A stretch of DNA of 64,000 bases from Zhongshania aliphaticivorans (GCF_001586255.1 NZ_CP014544.1:837501-901500); one strand, 5' to 3'; positions 1-11,880 are shown, numbered from the stretch's first letter. Numbers and translations: made by a program. Notes: generated from the letters alone by a model not told the origin.

Positions 1-2650
<2,650 letters not shown>

Positions 2651-2818
2651 TAATTAAGTGGTCTTGTTGTCACAATGAAGAAACTGCAGCGGATTGTTGC
2701 GTGTAGTGAGAGCTACACACATGAGAAAACTTGTTTATATCAGCTTATTTACCACCTTATTTGGATTGAATGACGCAGTACGAAAGTACGTAAGACACCT
2801 CATTTAACCAAGCCAGTT

Positions 2819-2938
2819 TGCCTGGCGACCATAGAGACATGGTACCACCTGATCCCATCCCGAACTCAGAAGTGAAACGTGTCATCGCCGATGGTAGTTT
2901 GGGGTTTCCCCATGCGAGAGTAGGTCATCGCCAGGCTT
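2819..2938 (+). rRNA. rrf: 5S ribosomal RNA
   Basis: A 120-nt segment begins TGCCTGGCGACCATAG and ends with the pairing partner CGCCAGGC, forming the helix that closes 5S rRNA. The internal CCCGAACTCAGAAGTGAAAC loop and the GATGGTAGTTTGGGGTTTCCCCATGCGAGAGTAGG arm match the gammaproteobacterial consensus. It follows 23S in the normal rrn order and is followed at once by a strong terminator. Confidence 0.97.
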
Positions 2939-2950
2939 CTAAATAAAATA

Positions 2951-2982
2951 CCCCGTTCAGCTTATGCTGGACGGGGTTTTTT
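2951..2982 (+). terminator. rrn operon intrinsic terminator
   Basis: CCCCGTTCAGC and GCTGGACGGGG form an 11-bp stem with one G-T wobble and a TTAT loop, followed directly by TTTTTTATTT. It lies 13 nt after the 5S gene, as expected for the end of an rRNA operon. Confidence 0.93.
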
Positions 2983-2988
2983 ATTTAG

Positions 2989-3142
2989 GACGCGAGGAGC
3001 GTCTCTCACTAAATATCGGGCTCATGCGACAAACTCTGTTCTGCAAGAACGAGTTTGGTGCGACGTAGCGCAGCGAAGGCGTCGCGTAGCGATTGGAAGC
3101 ACTGCTTCCAACACAAAGTAGGTCATCACTACGCGCCAAACT
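2989..3142. repeat. Cluster of nested inverted repeats behind the rrn operon
   Basis: Several stems can be read: GACGC/GCGTC (2989-3003), AGTTTGGTGCG (3052-3062) against CGCGCCAAACT (3132-3142) with one wobble, GCGACG (3060-3065) against CGTCGC (3080-3085), and the perfect hairpin TTGGAAGC-ACT-GCTTCCAA (3093-3111). An 11-nt piece, AGTAGGTCATC near 3116-3126, repeats the 3' region of the 5S gene. No reading frame of note overlaps it. It could be a structured transcript or a decayed repeat; the sequence alone does not decide. Confidence 0.5.
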
Positions 3143-3213
3143 TTATTAAGTACTGCAACGCTGGTTTTTTAGTTTTTTTATAACCCGCAGTACCCCCAGA
3201 CAGCTCCACGCTA

Positions 3214-3347
3214 GACGGGAGACGGAAGACGCAAAAGAAAAAATCAACACCAAGTCTTTGGTTCCCAGTCTTGCGCATACCCACAAAAAAGCCCCAGCAG
3301 GAAACCCTGCTGGGGCTTTATGTTTTTAGCGTCTTCCGTCTCCCGTC
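3214..3347. repeat. Perfect 19-bp inverted repeat bracketing the gabD-side terminator
   Basis: GACGGGAGACGGAAGACGC at 3214-3232 recurs as its exact reverse complement at 3329-3347. The arms are about 96 bp apart and enclose the terminator at 3291-3317. A related GTCTCCCG motif follows at about 3378-3385. The arms look like the ends of a small dispersed repeat (REP- or MITE-like), but no transposase and no target-site duplication was recognised. Confidence 0.6.
3291..3317. terminator. Bidirectional intrinsic terminator
   Basis: GCCCCAGCAGG and CCTGCTGGGGC form an 11-bp stem around a short AAA-type loop. On the minus strand the stem runs into TTTTTTGTGG, which suits termination of the aldehyde dehydrogenase gene ending at 3393. 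On the plus strand it is followed by TTTATGTTTTT. Confidence 0.88.
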
Positions 3348-3392
3348 ACGCATCTCCCGAGCACGGTGAGTTCACCGTCTCCCGCGTTAAGA

Positions 3393-4859
3393 TCAAATCC
3401 CGCCAAGGCACATATACTTAATTTCCATATAGTCCTCAATGCCGTACTTCGAGCCTTCACGGCCAAAGCCCGACTCTTTAATACCGCCGAAGGGAGCCAT
3501 CTCGTTAGAGATCAAGCCTTCGTTAATACCCACTATGCCGTATTCCAGGGCTTCGCCAAAACGCCATACCCGGCTGATGTCGCTGGTGTAGAAATAGGAG
3601 GCAAGGCCAAATTCCGTGTTGTTGGCTGATGCAAGTACGTCTTCTTCGGTGTCGAAAATGGAAATGGCAGCGACAGGGCCGAATATTTCATCGCGGCTAA
3701 TTTGCATATCTTTGGTCACGCCGCTAATTAGGGTTGGGGGGTAGAAGTGGGTGTCTATATCTCCGGCGTTAGTATTCACCTCTGCCTGATATAACACTGT
3801 CGCACCTTTGGTGATGGCGTCGTCTACGAGTGACGTTACCTTGGCGACTGCCTTGGTCGTTATAAGCGGGCCGATGTTAACGTCGGTGCGGCTGCCATTA
3901 CCGGTATGAAGGCCCTTCATCGCCGTGCTGAGCTTTTCGGCAAAGGCCTCGTGTATGTCACGTTGTATGTAGATGCGATTGGTGCAAACACAGGTTTGCC
4001 CCGCGTTGCGAAATTTGGAGCTCATTAAGCCTTTTATCGCTAAATCGAGATTGGCATCGTTGAACACAATAAAAGGCGCGTTGCCCCCCAGCTCCATAGA
4101 GGTCTTTTTAACCGTGCCAGCGCATTGTTCTAGTAATGTTTTCCCTACCTGGGTCGAACCTGTAAAACTTAATTTACTGACCAAGGGGCTGCTAGTCATT
4201 ACTTTGCCGATGGTGGGTGCGCTGCTGCTACAAACTATATTAAAGACGCCCGCAGGGATTCCCGCTTGTTCGGCAAGAACGGCCAATGCGATTGCAGATA
4301 AAGGGGTTTCATGTGCGGGTTTGGCTACAAAGGTGCATCCGGCCGCGAGTGCCGGAGCCGCTTTGCGGGCAAGCATGGCATTTGGAAAATTCCATGGGGT
4401 TATGGACGCTACAACACCAATAGGCTGCTTAATAACAAATAAACGCTGGCTGCTGTTGGGGGGCGCGATAATATCGCCATAGACGCGCTTTGCTTCTTCG
4501 GCAAACCATTCGATATAGCTGGCGCCATAGGCAATTTCACCCTTGGCCTCAGCCAAAGGTTTACCTTGTTCAGTAGTTAATATCAGCGCTAGATCGTCTT
4601 GATTTTCCATGATGAGATCAAACCAGCGACGCAATAATTTAGCGCGTTCTTTCACGGTTAGCGCTGCCCAAGAAGGTTTGGCTGCGTAGGCCGCAGCAAT
4701 TGCTCGCTCGGCATCCTGATCATTTAAATCGGCGACATTCAGTATAGTTTCGCCGGTTGACGGGTTTTGAACGGCAAAAGTTTTAAGGTCCTCGCCCTGC
4801 TGCCAAATACCAGCAATATAAGATTCGCCTCTAAGAAGATTGGGGTTGCGAAGTTGCAT
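3393..4859 (-). CDS. gabD: NAD(P)-dependent aldehyde dehydrogenase, succinate-semialdehyde dehydrogenase type
   Basis: A 488-residue aldehyde dehydrogenase that oxidises an aldehyde to a carboxylate in the cytosol. The family marks are in order: TPWNFPN (154-160), cofactor motif FTGSTQVGK (232-240), general base Glu256 in ELGGN, and nucleophile Cys290 in NAGQTCVC. Length and the N-terminal layout fit the GabD branch. The ATG at 4859 is preferred over a TTG two codons upstream. It stands alone, ending at a bidirectional terminator. Substrate is not provable: besides succinate semialdehyde, an aldehyde from the hydroxylation genes further along the window is possible. Confidence 0.9.
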   Translation of the reverse strand: MQLRNPNLLRGESYIAGIWQQGEDLKTFAVQNPSTGETILNVADLNDQDAERAIAAAYAAKPSWAALTVKERAKLLRRWFDLIMENQDDLALILTTEQGKPLAEAKGEIAYGASYIEWFAEEAKRVYGDIIAPPNSSQRLFVIKQPIGVVASITPWNFPNAMLARKAAPALAAGCTFVAKPAHETPLSAIALAVLAEQAGIPAGVFNIVCSSSAPTIGKVMTSSPLVSKLSFTGSTQVGKTLLEQCAGTVKKTSMELGGNAPFIVFNDANLDLAIKGLMSSKFRNAGQTCVCTNRIYIQRDIHEAFAEKLSTAMKGLHTGNGSRTDVNIGPLITTKAVAKVTSLVDDAITKGATVLYQAEVNTNAGDIDTHFYPPTLISGVTKDMQISRDEIFGPVAAISIFDTEEDVLASANNTEFGLASYFYTSDISRVWRFGEALEYGIVGINEGLISNEMAPFGGIKESGFGREGSKYGIEDYMEIKYMCLGGI

Positions 4860-5139
4860 AACCAATACCTATTTATGTCGATTGAGGATCAATTGCACAT
4901 CCTACTGCCAGCTAGCGAGGTATTCAATGTAGATGCGGGATACGTAGGGTAAGGCGGACTATATACGTAATAATATTCAGCTAAATTAAAATCCGGAATT
5001 GTCCGCTTTATATTGAACTTATTGGTTTGTCATATAACTGAAATACCTGCTTCATATATCTGTCACCAAATCTCCCTAAGATGTGCCCCATTAATACAAT
5101 CCTAGAAAACCTTAGAGTCTGTTCCGGAGATAAGTTCAT

Positions 5140-6831
5140 ATGAAAAAAATATTTGCACTGACAGCAATGTCATCAGCACTACTGCTTGCAGCTTGTGGTG
5201 GCGGCGATATTAATCTGAGCCCAACTAATATCGATAATAGTGTTGATAATAGTACTAGTAACGGTGGTAGTGGTGGTTCAAACCCATGTGCATCGTATGT
5301 TGAATCAGGTCAGACCTATCAGGGGCAGGTTGTTGGTGCTGACTGTTTCTATCCTGCTAGCTTCGTAAGCTCTGCTAACCCAATTACCGCTCCTACGGTG
5401 AAGTTCCAGACCATAGCTGGTGTTCACGAATTTGCAGATAGTTTGTTTATAGGTGATGACGTTGATGCGCAAGCTGCTGCTGCCGGCACATTAATTCCAC
5501 AAGAAGGTGAAGGCACCAAGTTAACAATCGATGCCGGTGTCACCATGGTATTTAAGCGTCCAGAAAGTTATGTGCGTATAGCGCGTGGTTCGCAAATCTT
5601 TGCGGAAGGCACCCCCGGCTCGCCAATCACCTTTACGGCAGATGAAGACATCGATGGCGTAGCCACTGAAGACGACCGCGGTCTTTGGGGTGGTTTGCAA
5701 ATTAATGGTAACGGCAAGACTAACAAGTGCCATGACGGTACTGCTTCAGGCTCTGGTACTGGCGCGGTGAGCGATTTTGTTGCTACCGCAAACAATGTTC
5801 ATAACTGTAATCAAGAGGCAGAAGGGCAGCCAGCCACTTACGGTGGTAATAACAATGCAGAAAGCTCAGGTGTACTGAAATATGTGGTCGTTAAACACGC
5901 TGGTTTTGAAGTTATCGACGGTAATGAGTTGAATGCTGTCACTTTAAACGGTGTTGGTAGCGGGACTATTATCAGTCATGTTCAGGCTTACACCACTCAA
6001 GACGACGGTTTTGAAATGTTTGGTGGTGCGGTCAATCTAGATCACATTGTTGTCGTTAATGCGGGTGATGATTCAATCGATTACTCGGAAGGTTATAACG
6101 GTAAAATTCAATACGCTGTGGTAGTACACACGTCGGGAGCCAACCGCTGTATCGAAGGGGATAATACTGGCTCTAATCGCGGCGACGGCATCACCCCCAA
6201 GACGAATCTCATTATCTCCAATATGACCTGTGTAACATCGGGCATTAAGGAAAATACGGGTGTTAACGCGACCTCGAAGGGCGACTCTGAAGGCCCATTG
6301 TTCCGGGAAGGTGTGCACTTTCAAATGTATAACTCAATTGTAACCTCAAATGCGGCCGGCATGGCCAGTCAAGAGTGTTTAGAGTTGGATGATACTGAGG
6401 GGCCACAAACTATTGATGCGGCTCAAGACAAAACAAGCAAAGCCAGCAGTAACGTAATTGCATGTACCGAAGCAACGAAAGTAAGTGGTGCGACCAAAGG
6501 CAGTTTCGACTTGGTGAATTGGCTTGCTGGTGGCGGTATTAATGCAGATACCCCGGCTAACGACAACACCAACAACGTTATTATCACTGGTGCAGATCTT
6601 CCTGCTCAAAGCTTGATCGTTGGTGGCGTGGGTACCCGCGGTTATAAAACGGCGGCAGCAATTACTAATGGCGCTGGCACGCCGGTATTTGACCAGGCTA
6701 GCGCCTTGACTGATGTCTCAACTATAGACGCAAGTTTCTTCACCAAGCCGACCTACCTCGGTGGCGCGAATGCCGGTGATGATTGGTTGGCGGGCTGGAC
6801 AGTTGGCTTGACTGCGCCACTGAATCCCTAA
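5140..6831 (+). CDS. Secreted lipoprotein with beta-helix-like repeats, partner of the adjacent TonB receptor
   Basis: A 563-residue exported protein. The signal peptide ends in the lipobox LLAAC (lipid-modified Cys19), followed by a Gly/Asn/Ser/Asp-rich linker to about residue 45. The rest is rich in short beta-type turns with repeated Gly-Asn-Asp motifs (WGGLQINGNG, GGNNNAESSGVL, DDGFEMFGGAVN, AGDDSIDYSEGY), like a parallel beta-helix. It is followed 124 bp later by a TonB-dependent receptor, with a terminator between. Pairing with that receptor suggests a surface role in capture or processing of a ligand, but no enzymatic motif was recognised. The function is unknown; the lipoprotein call is firm. 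Confidence 0.75.
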   Translation: MKKIFALTAMSSALLLAACGGGDINLSPTNIDNSVDNSTSNGGSGGSNPCASYVESGQTYQGQVVGADCFYPASFVSSANPITAPTVKFQTIAGVHEFADSLFIGDDVDAQAAAAGTLIPQEGEGTKLTIDAGVTMVFKRPESYVRIARGSQIFAEGTPGSPITFTADEDIDGVATEDDRGLWGGLQINGNGKTNKCHDGTASGSGTGAVSDFVATANNVHNCNQEAEGQPATYGGNNNAESSGVLKYVVVKHAGFEVIDGNELNAVTLNGVGSGTIISHVQAYTTQDDGFEMFGGAVNLDHIVVVNAGDDSIDYSEGYNGKIQYAVVVHTSGANRCIEGDNTGSNRGDGITPKTNLIISNMTCVTSGIKENTGVNATSKGDSEGPLFREGVHFQMYNSIVTSNAAGMASQECLELDDTEGPQTIDAAQDKTSKASSNVIACTEATKVSGATKGSFDLVNWLAGGGINADTPANDNTNNVIITGADLPAQSLIVGGVGTRGYKTAAAITNGAGTPVFDQASALTDVSTIDASFFTKPTYLGGANAGDDWLAGWTVGLTAPLNP

Positions 6832-6907
6832 GTCGTTCTCAAACCCCTTCATTTATTAGGGAGGTGGGCTTGCTTCTGGCGGCCCATCGGTAGTATAGCG
6901 CTTGAAC

Positions 6908-6933
6908 GCCCCTCCCAAGAGAGGGGCATTTTT
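6908..6933 (+). terminator. Intrinsic terminator or attenuator between lipoprotein and receptor genes
   Basis: GCCCCTC-CCAAGA-GAGGGGC forms a 7-bp GC stem followed by ATTTTT. It lies 76 bp after the lipoprotein stop and about 20 bp before the receptor start. The receptor is therefore either expressed from read-through at a lower level or from its own promoter. Confidence 0.8.
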
Positions 6934-6955
6934 CAGAGCACTTAGGATTATGATT

Positions 6956-9598
6956 ATGTTAACTACACGATTTTCGCTGACGCCGCTAGCAATGGCTGTT
7001 GCGCTGGTGACCAGCAGTTTTACAGGCGCTGTTATCGCTCAAGAAGCAGATACCGGTAACGCCGATATATTTTCGCCATCTGCCTTAGAAGAAGTGGTTG
7101 TAGTCGGCCGCTTGCAAAGTGTTGCAGCTTCATTGGTTGATGAACGTTTAGAGCTACCTTATTCAGCTGACTTTTTAGGGTTTGAAGCAATCTCGCGTGC
7201 GGGTGATAGCGATGTTGGTTCCGCGCTTCGCCGCGTGACTGGTGTAACCTTGATCGACAATAAATTTATCTATATTCGTGGTTTAGGCGAGCGCTACAGC
7301 AATGTCACTGTTAATGGCGCGGCGGTGCCTTCACCAGACTTAGCTCGGAGCGTTATTCCTTTAGATTTATTTCCTGCGAGTATTGTTGAATCTCTGAAAG
7401 TACAGAAATCTTGGGGGCCGGATTTGCCCGCTAACTTTGGTGGCGGCGCAATTGATATCCGCACCCGTAACGTTCCATCGGGGCCTGTTGCTGCGATTAG
7501 TATCGGTACCGGTTTTAATAGCGAGAGCGATGATGGCTTCAGCTACCCTGATAGCGGCTCAAGTGCGCTTCCTGGAGCATTGCGATCAGCCATAAGTCGT
7601 TATCAAGGTGATTTGTCACAAACTAATATATACGATGTTGAAAATGATTCTGGCAACGCGGTAACGCGTGAGCAAGCAGAGGGTATTCAGCGGGATTTAA
7701 TTCTGTCGCTAAACCGTAACGTCGCTATTTCCCCGGGTAGTTTAGATCGAGATCGCGATATAAAAGTTGATCTTGGAAATGCTTGGGATGTAGCCGACGA
7801 GCTGGTTTTAGGTGCCTCAATTAGCGGTGCTTATGATGAAGATTATCGCAATAAAAATCAGACCAAACGCAGCATCGGTAGTCCAGAAACCAACTTTGCA
7901 GAGGTAGAACGCACAGTACATGAGGAGCGCACCACGTTGGCGTTTGTGCTTGGTGCAGAGTACGCTCAAGACCACTCGGTGCAGTTGAGTCATTATAATA
8001 TTCAGAATGATTCCGATGAGGCGCGAATCACCACAAGCTTTAGCAATGATAATCCGGTGGTAGACAATAGCCCAGATCGGAATTATGCGACACGCATGGA
8101 AGAGCGTGAATTGGTCTTAAGTCAAATAAAAGGTAGCCACCGCTTGGGCAATTTCGCGCCACTAACGGCCTTGGAGATGCTCAGCCTCGACTGGTTTTAC
8201 TCTGACGCAGAAGCCACAACTGATATTCCGAATGCAACGAGTTTTATTGGCTCTTTAGATCGAAATACAGCTGAACCAACGCCTTATATATCAAAATCCT
8301 CGTCGTCCGGTCAGTTCGAGTTTTTGTCACTGAAAGACAGCGTTGAAAGTTGGGGTGGGAAATTTTCTCTTCCTGTAGATCTTTCAGGACGGGAATTGAA
8401 TTTGTCAGGCGGATGGTGGAATTCTGATAAAACTCGGGAATATTATGGCTACACGGCCAATGTGGGGACATTGTCGACTGTGGGTACACCTGCCAGTGTT
8501 TTCTCCGACGGGAGTATTGCCAATCTCGCTAATAGCTTTGATATTTCTATGGGCTCGGGTTTCGGTAATGAAAGCTATGTCGCCGCGCAGAAAATCGGAG
8601 CCGTTTTTGGCGAAGTAGACTTCCGCGTGAGTGAAGAATGGCGACTGACTGCGGGTGCACGTTGGGAAGAGTATCAGCAAGCAGTCTTACCGGTGAACTT
8701 GTTGGATTTTACTGGGGTATTTAACCAGCAGCTAATCAATGCGCTTAACGATCCTAAACAGACCTTTGCAGTACAGAATGATGATATCTATTCGAGTATT
8801 GCACTTACCTATTCAGGTGTTGATCTACTTGCTGCCAATGAGTTTCAGTTGCGTTTTAGTGTGAGTGAAACTGTCGTGCGGCCCGATCTGCGTGAACTCG
8901 CCGACGTTGCGTATATCGATCCGGAGTTGAGTGTGCGCGTATTTGGCAATCCTCGATTGAAGTCCACGGAGGTGCGAAACTACGATCTGCGTAGTGAATT
9001 CTATTACGACGGTGGCGATAATTTTACCGTGTCACTTTTTTATAAGGATTTGCAATTGCCTATTGAGCAAGTTGAAGGGGCTGGCTCAGATGACGACACG
9101 GTGCTGCGTTATATTAACGGTGATTCAGGTGAAGTCTACGGGATTGAGTTTGAGGGCCTGAAAACCTTGCCCGCAGGTTTGTTTTTGTCAGGTAATGTCA
9201 CCTTGAGCGACTCTGAAATTACCATAACCACCAATAATGAAGTAACCAATACCGACCGTCGACTTACTGGGCACTCTAAATATGTGGTGAACGCTTCTTT
9301 GGGTTATGATTCTCCGAACGAACAGCATAGTGCATCGTTGCTATATAACGTTTCCGGCGAACGAATTTTCTTTGCTGGTACATCGGGTAATGATGACGCT
9401 TTTGAACAGCCCTTCGGTTCATTGGATCTTATTTATAATTACTACCCCACTGAAAATATTTCTGTCAAAGTTAAGCTCGGTAATTTGCTTAATGCCAAGC
9501 GAGAGTTTGAGCAGAAGAATAGTAGCGGTCATAATGTTGTGATTTTAGAGCAGGAAGTAGGCACTAGTTTTGGGCTTGATTTAAGCTGGAAATACTAA
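6956..9598 (+). CDS. TonB-dependent outer-membrane receptor
   Basis: An 880-residue receptor for TonB-energised uptake across the outer membrane. It has an N-terminal signal peptide ending near AVIAQ, a plug domain (about 50-180) with the motifs SALRRVTGVTLIDNKFIYIR and RGLGERYSNVTVNG, and a long beta-barrel ending in an aromatic residue (SFGLDLSWKY). ATG 6956 is chosen because AGGA lies 8 nt upstream. An ATG at 6950 is too close to it, and a longer frame would run through the terminator stem. The plug sequence class (RGLGERYS) differs from the two receptors at 28 and 56 kb. The ligand is unknown; the neighbouring lipoprotein probably works with it. Confidence 0.9.
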   Translation: MLTTRFSLTPLAMAVALVTSSFTGAVIAQEADTGNADIFSPSALEEVVVVGRLQSVAASLVDERLELPYSADFLGFEAISRAGDSDVGSALRRVTGVTLIDNKFIYIRGLGERYSNVTVNGAAVPSPDLARSVIPLDLFPASIVESLKVQKSWGPDLPANFGGGAIDIRTRNVPSGPVAAISIGTGFNSESDDGFSYPDSGSSALPGALRSAISRYQGDLSQTNIYDVENDSGNAVTREQAEGIQRDLILSLNRNVAISPGSLDRDRDIKVDLGNAWDVADELVLGASISGAYDEDYRNKNQTKRSIGSPETNFAEVERTVHEERTTLAFVLGAEYAQDHSVQLSHYNIQNDSDEARITTSFSNDNPVVDNSPDRNYATRMEERELVLSQIKGSHRLGNFAPLTALEMLSLDWFYSDAEATTDIPNATSFIGSLDRNTAEPTPYISKSSSSGQFEFLSLKDSVESWGGKFSLPVDLSGRELNLSGGWWNSDKTREYYGYTANVGTLSTVGTPASVFSDGSIANLANSFDISMGSGFGNESYVAAQKIGAVFGEVDFRVSEEWRLTAGARWEEYQQAVLPVNLLDFTGVFNQQLINALNDPKQTFAVQNDDIYSSIALTYSGVDLLAANEFQLRFSVSETVVRPDLRELADVAYIDPELSVRVFGNPRLKSTEVRNYDLRSEFYYDGGDNFTVSLFYKDLQLPIEQVEGAGSDDDTVLRYINGDSGEVYGIEFEGLKTLPAGLFLSGNVTLSDSEITITTNNEVTNTDRRLTGHSKYVVNASLGYDSPNEQHSASLLYNVSGERIFFAGTSGNDDAFEQPFGSLDLIYNYYPTENISVKVKLGNLLNAKREFEQKNSSGHNVVILEQEVGTSFGLDLSWKY

Positions 9599-9620
9599 TT
9601 CTAAAATTCTGCTTTCAATT

Positions 9621-9651
9621 AAAAAAGAGCGTCAGCTTGACGTTCTTTTTT
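9621..9651. terminator. Bidirectional terminator between convergent genes
   Basis: AAAAAAGAGCGTCA and TGACGTTCTTTTTT form a 14-bp stem with one wobble around GCT. The A and T tracts give a U-run on both strands. It separates the receptor gene from the convergent TPR gene, whose stop codon it overlaps by about two bases. Confidence 0.9.
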
Positions 9652-10813
9652 AATTTTCGATATTGGCACTCGATGCCACTTTAAGCTTCGCAGCCTTTTC
9701 GGCGTAGGTGGCAGCCAAATCCCGCTTTCCCTGTCGAAAATAGATCAAGGATGCAAAACGGTAAAAACGGTGTTCATTCTTTCTGAGTGCAATAGCGTGC
9801 TTTATCGCTTGCAAAGCATTTGCATACTCTCCTTTTTCATACTCCGCTTTTGCACGGGTATAGTGCCAAAATGGATTTTTCTTTCTGAATTCCTCCGCTA
9901 CTTTCTCAAGCTCACGCGCTTTCCCGGTATCACCTTGTTCACGATACAGGCGACTTAGATTGCTAATAGCAACTTGATCGTTAATATTTAAGGTTAGCGC
10001 CTGTCGGTAGGCTAACTCTGCATCTTGCTGGTGACCAAGTCGACGAAATAAAGTACCTAAATTCCCCCAAATATGCCCGGCTTGCGGGTCTAAATAGAGC
10101 GCTCTATGGAAATAGCGCATCGCTTCGTCGTTCTTGCCCTGGTTAAGAAACTCGGCACCACGATTATTGTAATGTTGGGCGGCCGCTTCTTGTTCGCTGA
10201 GTCGGTGTTGCGGGTAGTGATACTCGTAATTATCAACACTAAGATCAACGATTTCCTGTCCGTCTTCGCCAAAATCGACGACGACGTTAATGTGCTTATA
10301 AAACACCATGCTGTTGTCACTAACCATGTCCCAGCTGGGCGGAATCGTCACTTCATTGTAATAGGCGTTGAGGTTAGCCTCTCGTGCCAAGGCAATGAAT
10401 AAGGAGCTTAACGACAGGCAGTTGCCCTTTCGCGCATAAAAGGTCTCAGTTGCGTTAAATGTGATCCCAGGGTCGTATGATAGGCCGAGCTGTGAGGGGC
10501 GAACCATGGCGTCTAAAAGATAGCTTAAACGGGCGCGTGGGTTTAAGGCGGCCGGTACATTTTCTTCGACGAAATAGCGCATGTCGGCGTCAATAGCGAG
10601 AATGTTTTCCTCCGGAGAAAAAGCGGATTTTGCGCTGATTGGGTTTATTTCATCGTCTAATAAGTTTGCAACTGCATTTGCTGGCGGCGGGTCGATTTGT
10701 ATCGACGGCTGGCTTTGTTTGCTCGCACAGCCAGTTGCAAGGCTGCCTAGCTCGCTAATGAAAATGGCGAGGGCAATAGCTGAGCTGGGGGATTTTATTT
10801 TCATAAAATACAT
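9650..10813 (-). CDS. Transglutaminase-like/TPR lipoprotein
   Basis: A 387-residue exported protein with a lipobox-like LATGC (Cys29 from the first ATG; an internal ATG three codons later is possible). Residues about 80-210 resemble a transglutaminase-like cysteine protease fold: Cys in ARKGNCLSLSSLF, His in YKHINVVVDFG and Asp in IVDLSVD make a plausible triad. From about residue 215 to the end there are about four TPR units (for example AMRYFHRALYLDPQAGHIWG, AELAYRQALTLNI). It faces the lipoprotein/receptor pair convergently and may belong to the same envelope system. No catalytic activity is shown. Confidence 0.75.
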   Translation of the reverse strand: MYFMKIKSPSSAIALAIFISELGSLATGCASKQSQPSIQIDPPPANAVANLLDDEINPISAKSAFSPEENILAIDADMRYFVEENVPAALNPRARLSYLLDAMVRPSQLGLSYDPGITFNATETFYARKGNCLSLSSLFIALAREANLNAYYNEVTIPPSWDMVSDNSMVFYKHINVVVDFGEDGQEIVDLSVDNYEYHYPQHRLSEQEAAAQHYNNRGAEFLNQGKNDEAMRYFHRALYLDPQAGHIWGNLGTLFRRLGHQQDAELAYRQALTLNINDQVAISNLSRLYREQGDTGKARELEKVAEEFRKKNPFWHYTRAKAEYEKGEYANALQAIKHAIALRKNEHRFYRFASLIYFRQGKRDLAATYAEKAAKLKVASSANIEN

Positions 10814-11034
10814 CGCTTTTGTTTATTATTCCACGTTACAAGCGTAATTTACCACGGTGGGTCAGTAAATGCTGCGAGCTGTTTAGCTTATTAATCTTCT
10901 GCAGGCATTGGTAAGTAGCCGATTCAGCGCCGGGGCTTCAATAAGTACACTGTTATTTTGATCTTGTATTTACGGCTACGTATTTTTCGGACCTGCCTAT
11001 TAAAACCAATTTGCTATGTCGCTGGGGATAAGTC

Positions 11035-11469
11035 ATGCATGAATTACCACATCACTACTCGGTAACCGTAAGCGGGCATCCGCAGGGATCCTTAAACGTT
11101 TTTGCAGATCATTTACCCGCATTGGCGGTTAATGCGCCAAGCCAATTCGATGGCCCTGGCGATAAATGGTCGCCTGAGGAGTTGCTCATGGCGGCTGCGG
11201 CGAATTGTTTTGTTCTGTCATTTCGAACGGTGGCGGAGTTGGCTAAGTTAGACTGGCTATCTATTGAGTGTCACAGTAAAGGTGAGCTAGATAAAGTCGA
11301 GCGCAGTATGTTGTTCACTAAGATAACGATTTCCGTGACGTTGCTTGTTGCGGATGCCGCGAGTAGATCAAAAGCGGAAACCCTGCTTCGTAAGGCAGAG
11401 AAGATATGTATTGTGAGTAATTCCCTGTCGGCAAAAAAGTGCTTAGAAATTAATGTGCTAAGTAAGTAA
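11035..11469 (+). CDS. OsmC/Ohr family protein
   Basis: A 144-residue member of the OsmC/Ohr fold, a family of thiol-dependent hydroperoxide reductases. The family phrase WSPEELLMAAAANCF carries the first reactive Cys (Cys58). The second conserved position is in the ICIVSNSLS segment, matching the family CPVSN site. This two-cysteine arrangement supports peroxide reduction, but the OsmC-like subgroup also has members without known activity. The next gene, a membrane protein, follows 20 bp later and may be co-transcribed. Confidence 0.8.
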   Translation: MHELPHHYSVTVSGHPQGSLNVFADHLPALAVNAPSQFDGPGDKWSPEELLMAAAANCFVLSFRTVAELAKLDWLSIECHSKGELDKVERSMLFTKITISVTLLVADAASRSKAETLLRKAEKICIVSNSLSAKKCLEINVLSK

Positions 11470-11489
11470 TAGGCTGGGGTAAGTTTTAT

Positions 11490-11858
11490 ATGACGGCGCT
11501 AGGACGGTATTTGGCAAAGATCAAAAATGGAAAAATAGTATTGTGGTGCTACTTGATTTGGTATTTGACTACAGTCTACTTTTATTTTGATCCCGCCCCT
11601 AAAATATGGATAAATGCGCTGGGTATCAGCGCAATTATTGGCTTGGGTTTAATGCTAAGTGTTGATGCTAGCGGTAGTCGATGGCAAACGGCTCGTTTGT
11701 TTATGATGCCATTTGCTGTGTCCAGTTTTTCTGCGCTCATTAAGGGGCAAGGTTTCCTGTTTGTTTTTTCGCCAGTATTAAACGAGCTGTTAGTGGGCGT
11801 TGCGCTCTGCGCGATGTTTGTGGTGTTGGTGCTCTATTTTAGGCATAGGAATTCATAA
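11490..11858 (+). CDS. Small membrane protein, unknown function
   Basis: A 122-residue hydrophobic protein with about four predicted membrane segments (near 17-33, 40-56, 69-86 and 97-116) and a basic C-terminal tail. It starts 20 bp after the OsmC-like gene and ends 22 bp before the convergent ligase gene. No motif or family was recognised, so only membrane location is supported. Confidence 0.65.
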   Translation: MTALGRYLAKIKNGKIVLWCYLIWYLTTVYFYFDPAPKIWINALGISAIIGLGLMLSVDASGSRWQTARLFMMPFAVSSFSALIKGQGFLFVFSPVLNELLVGVALCAMFVVLVLYFRHRNS

Positions 11859-11880
11859 TTTGGTGATTGCCAATGATTTT

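Noticed and set aside
2651-2818. tRNA gene in the 23S-5S spacer
   Set aside because: No cloverleaf with a TTCGANTC T-loop and matching acceptor stem could be read in the spacer or elsewhere in the window.
3973-4482. 169-codon frame opposite the aldehyde dehydrogenase
   Set aside because: Antisense shadow of a gene with all catalytic motifs intact; its translation has no recognisable domain.
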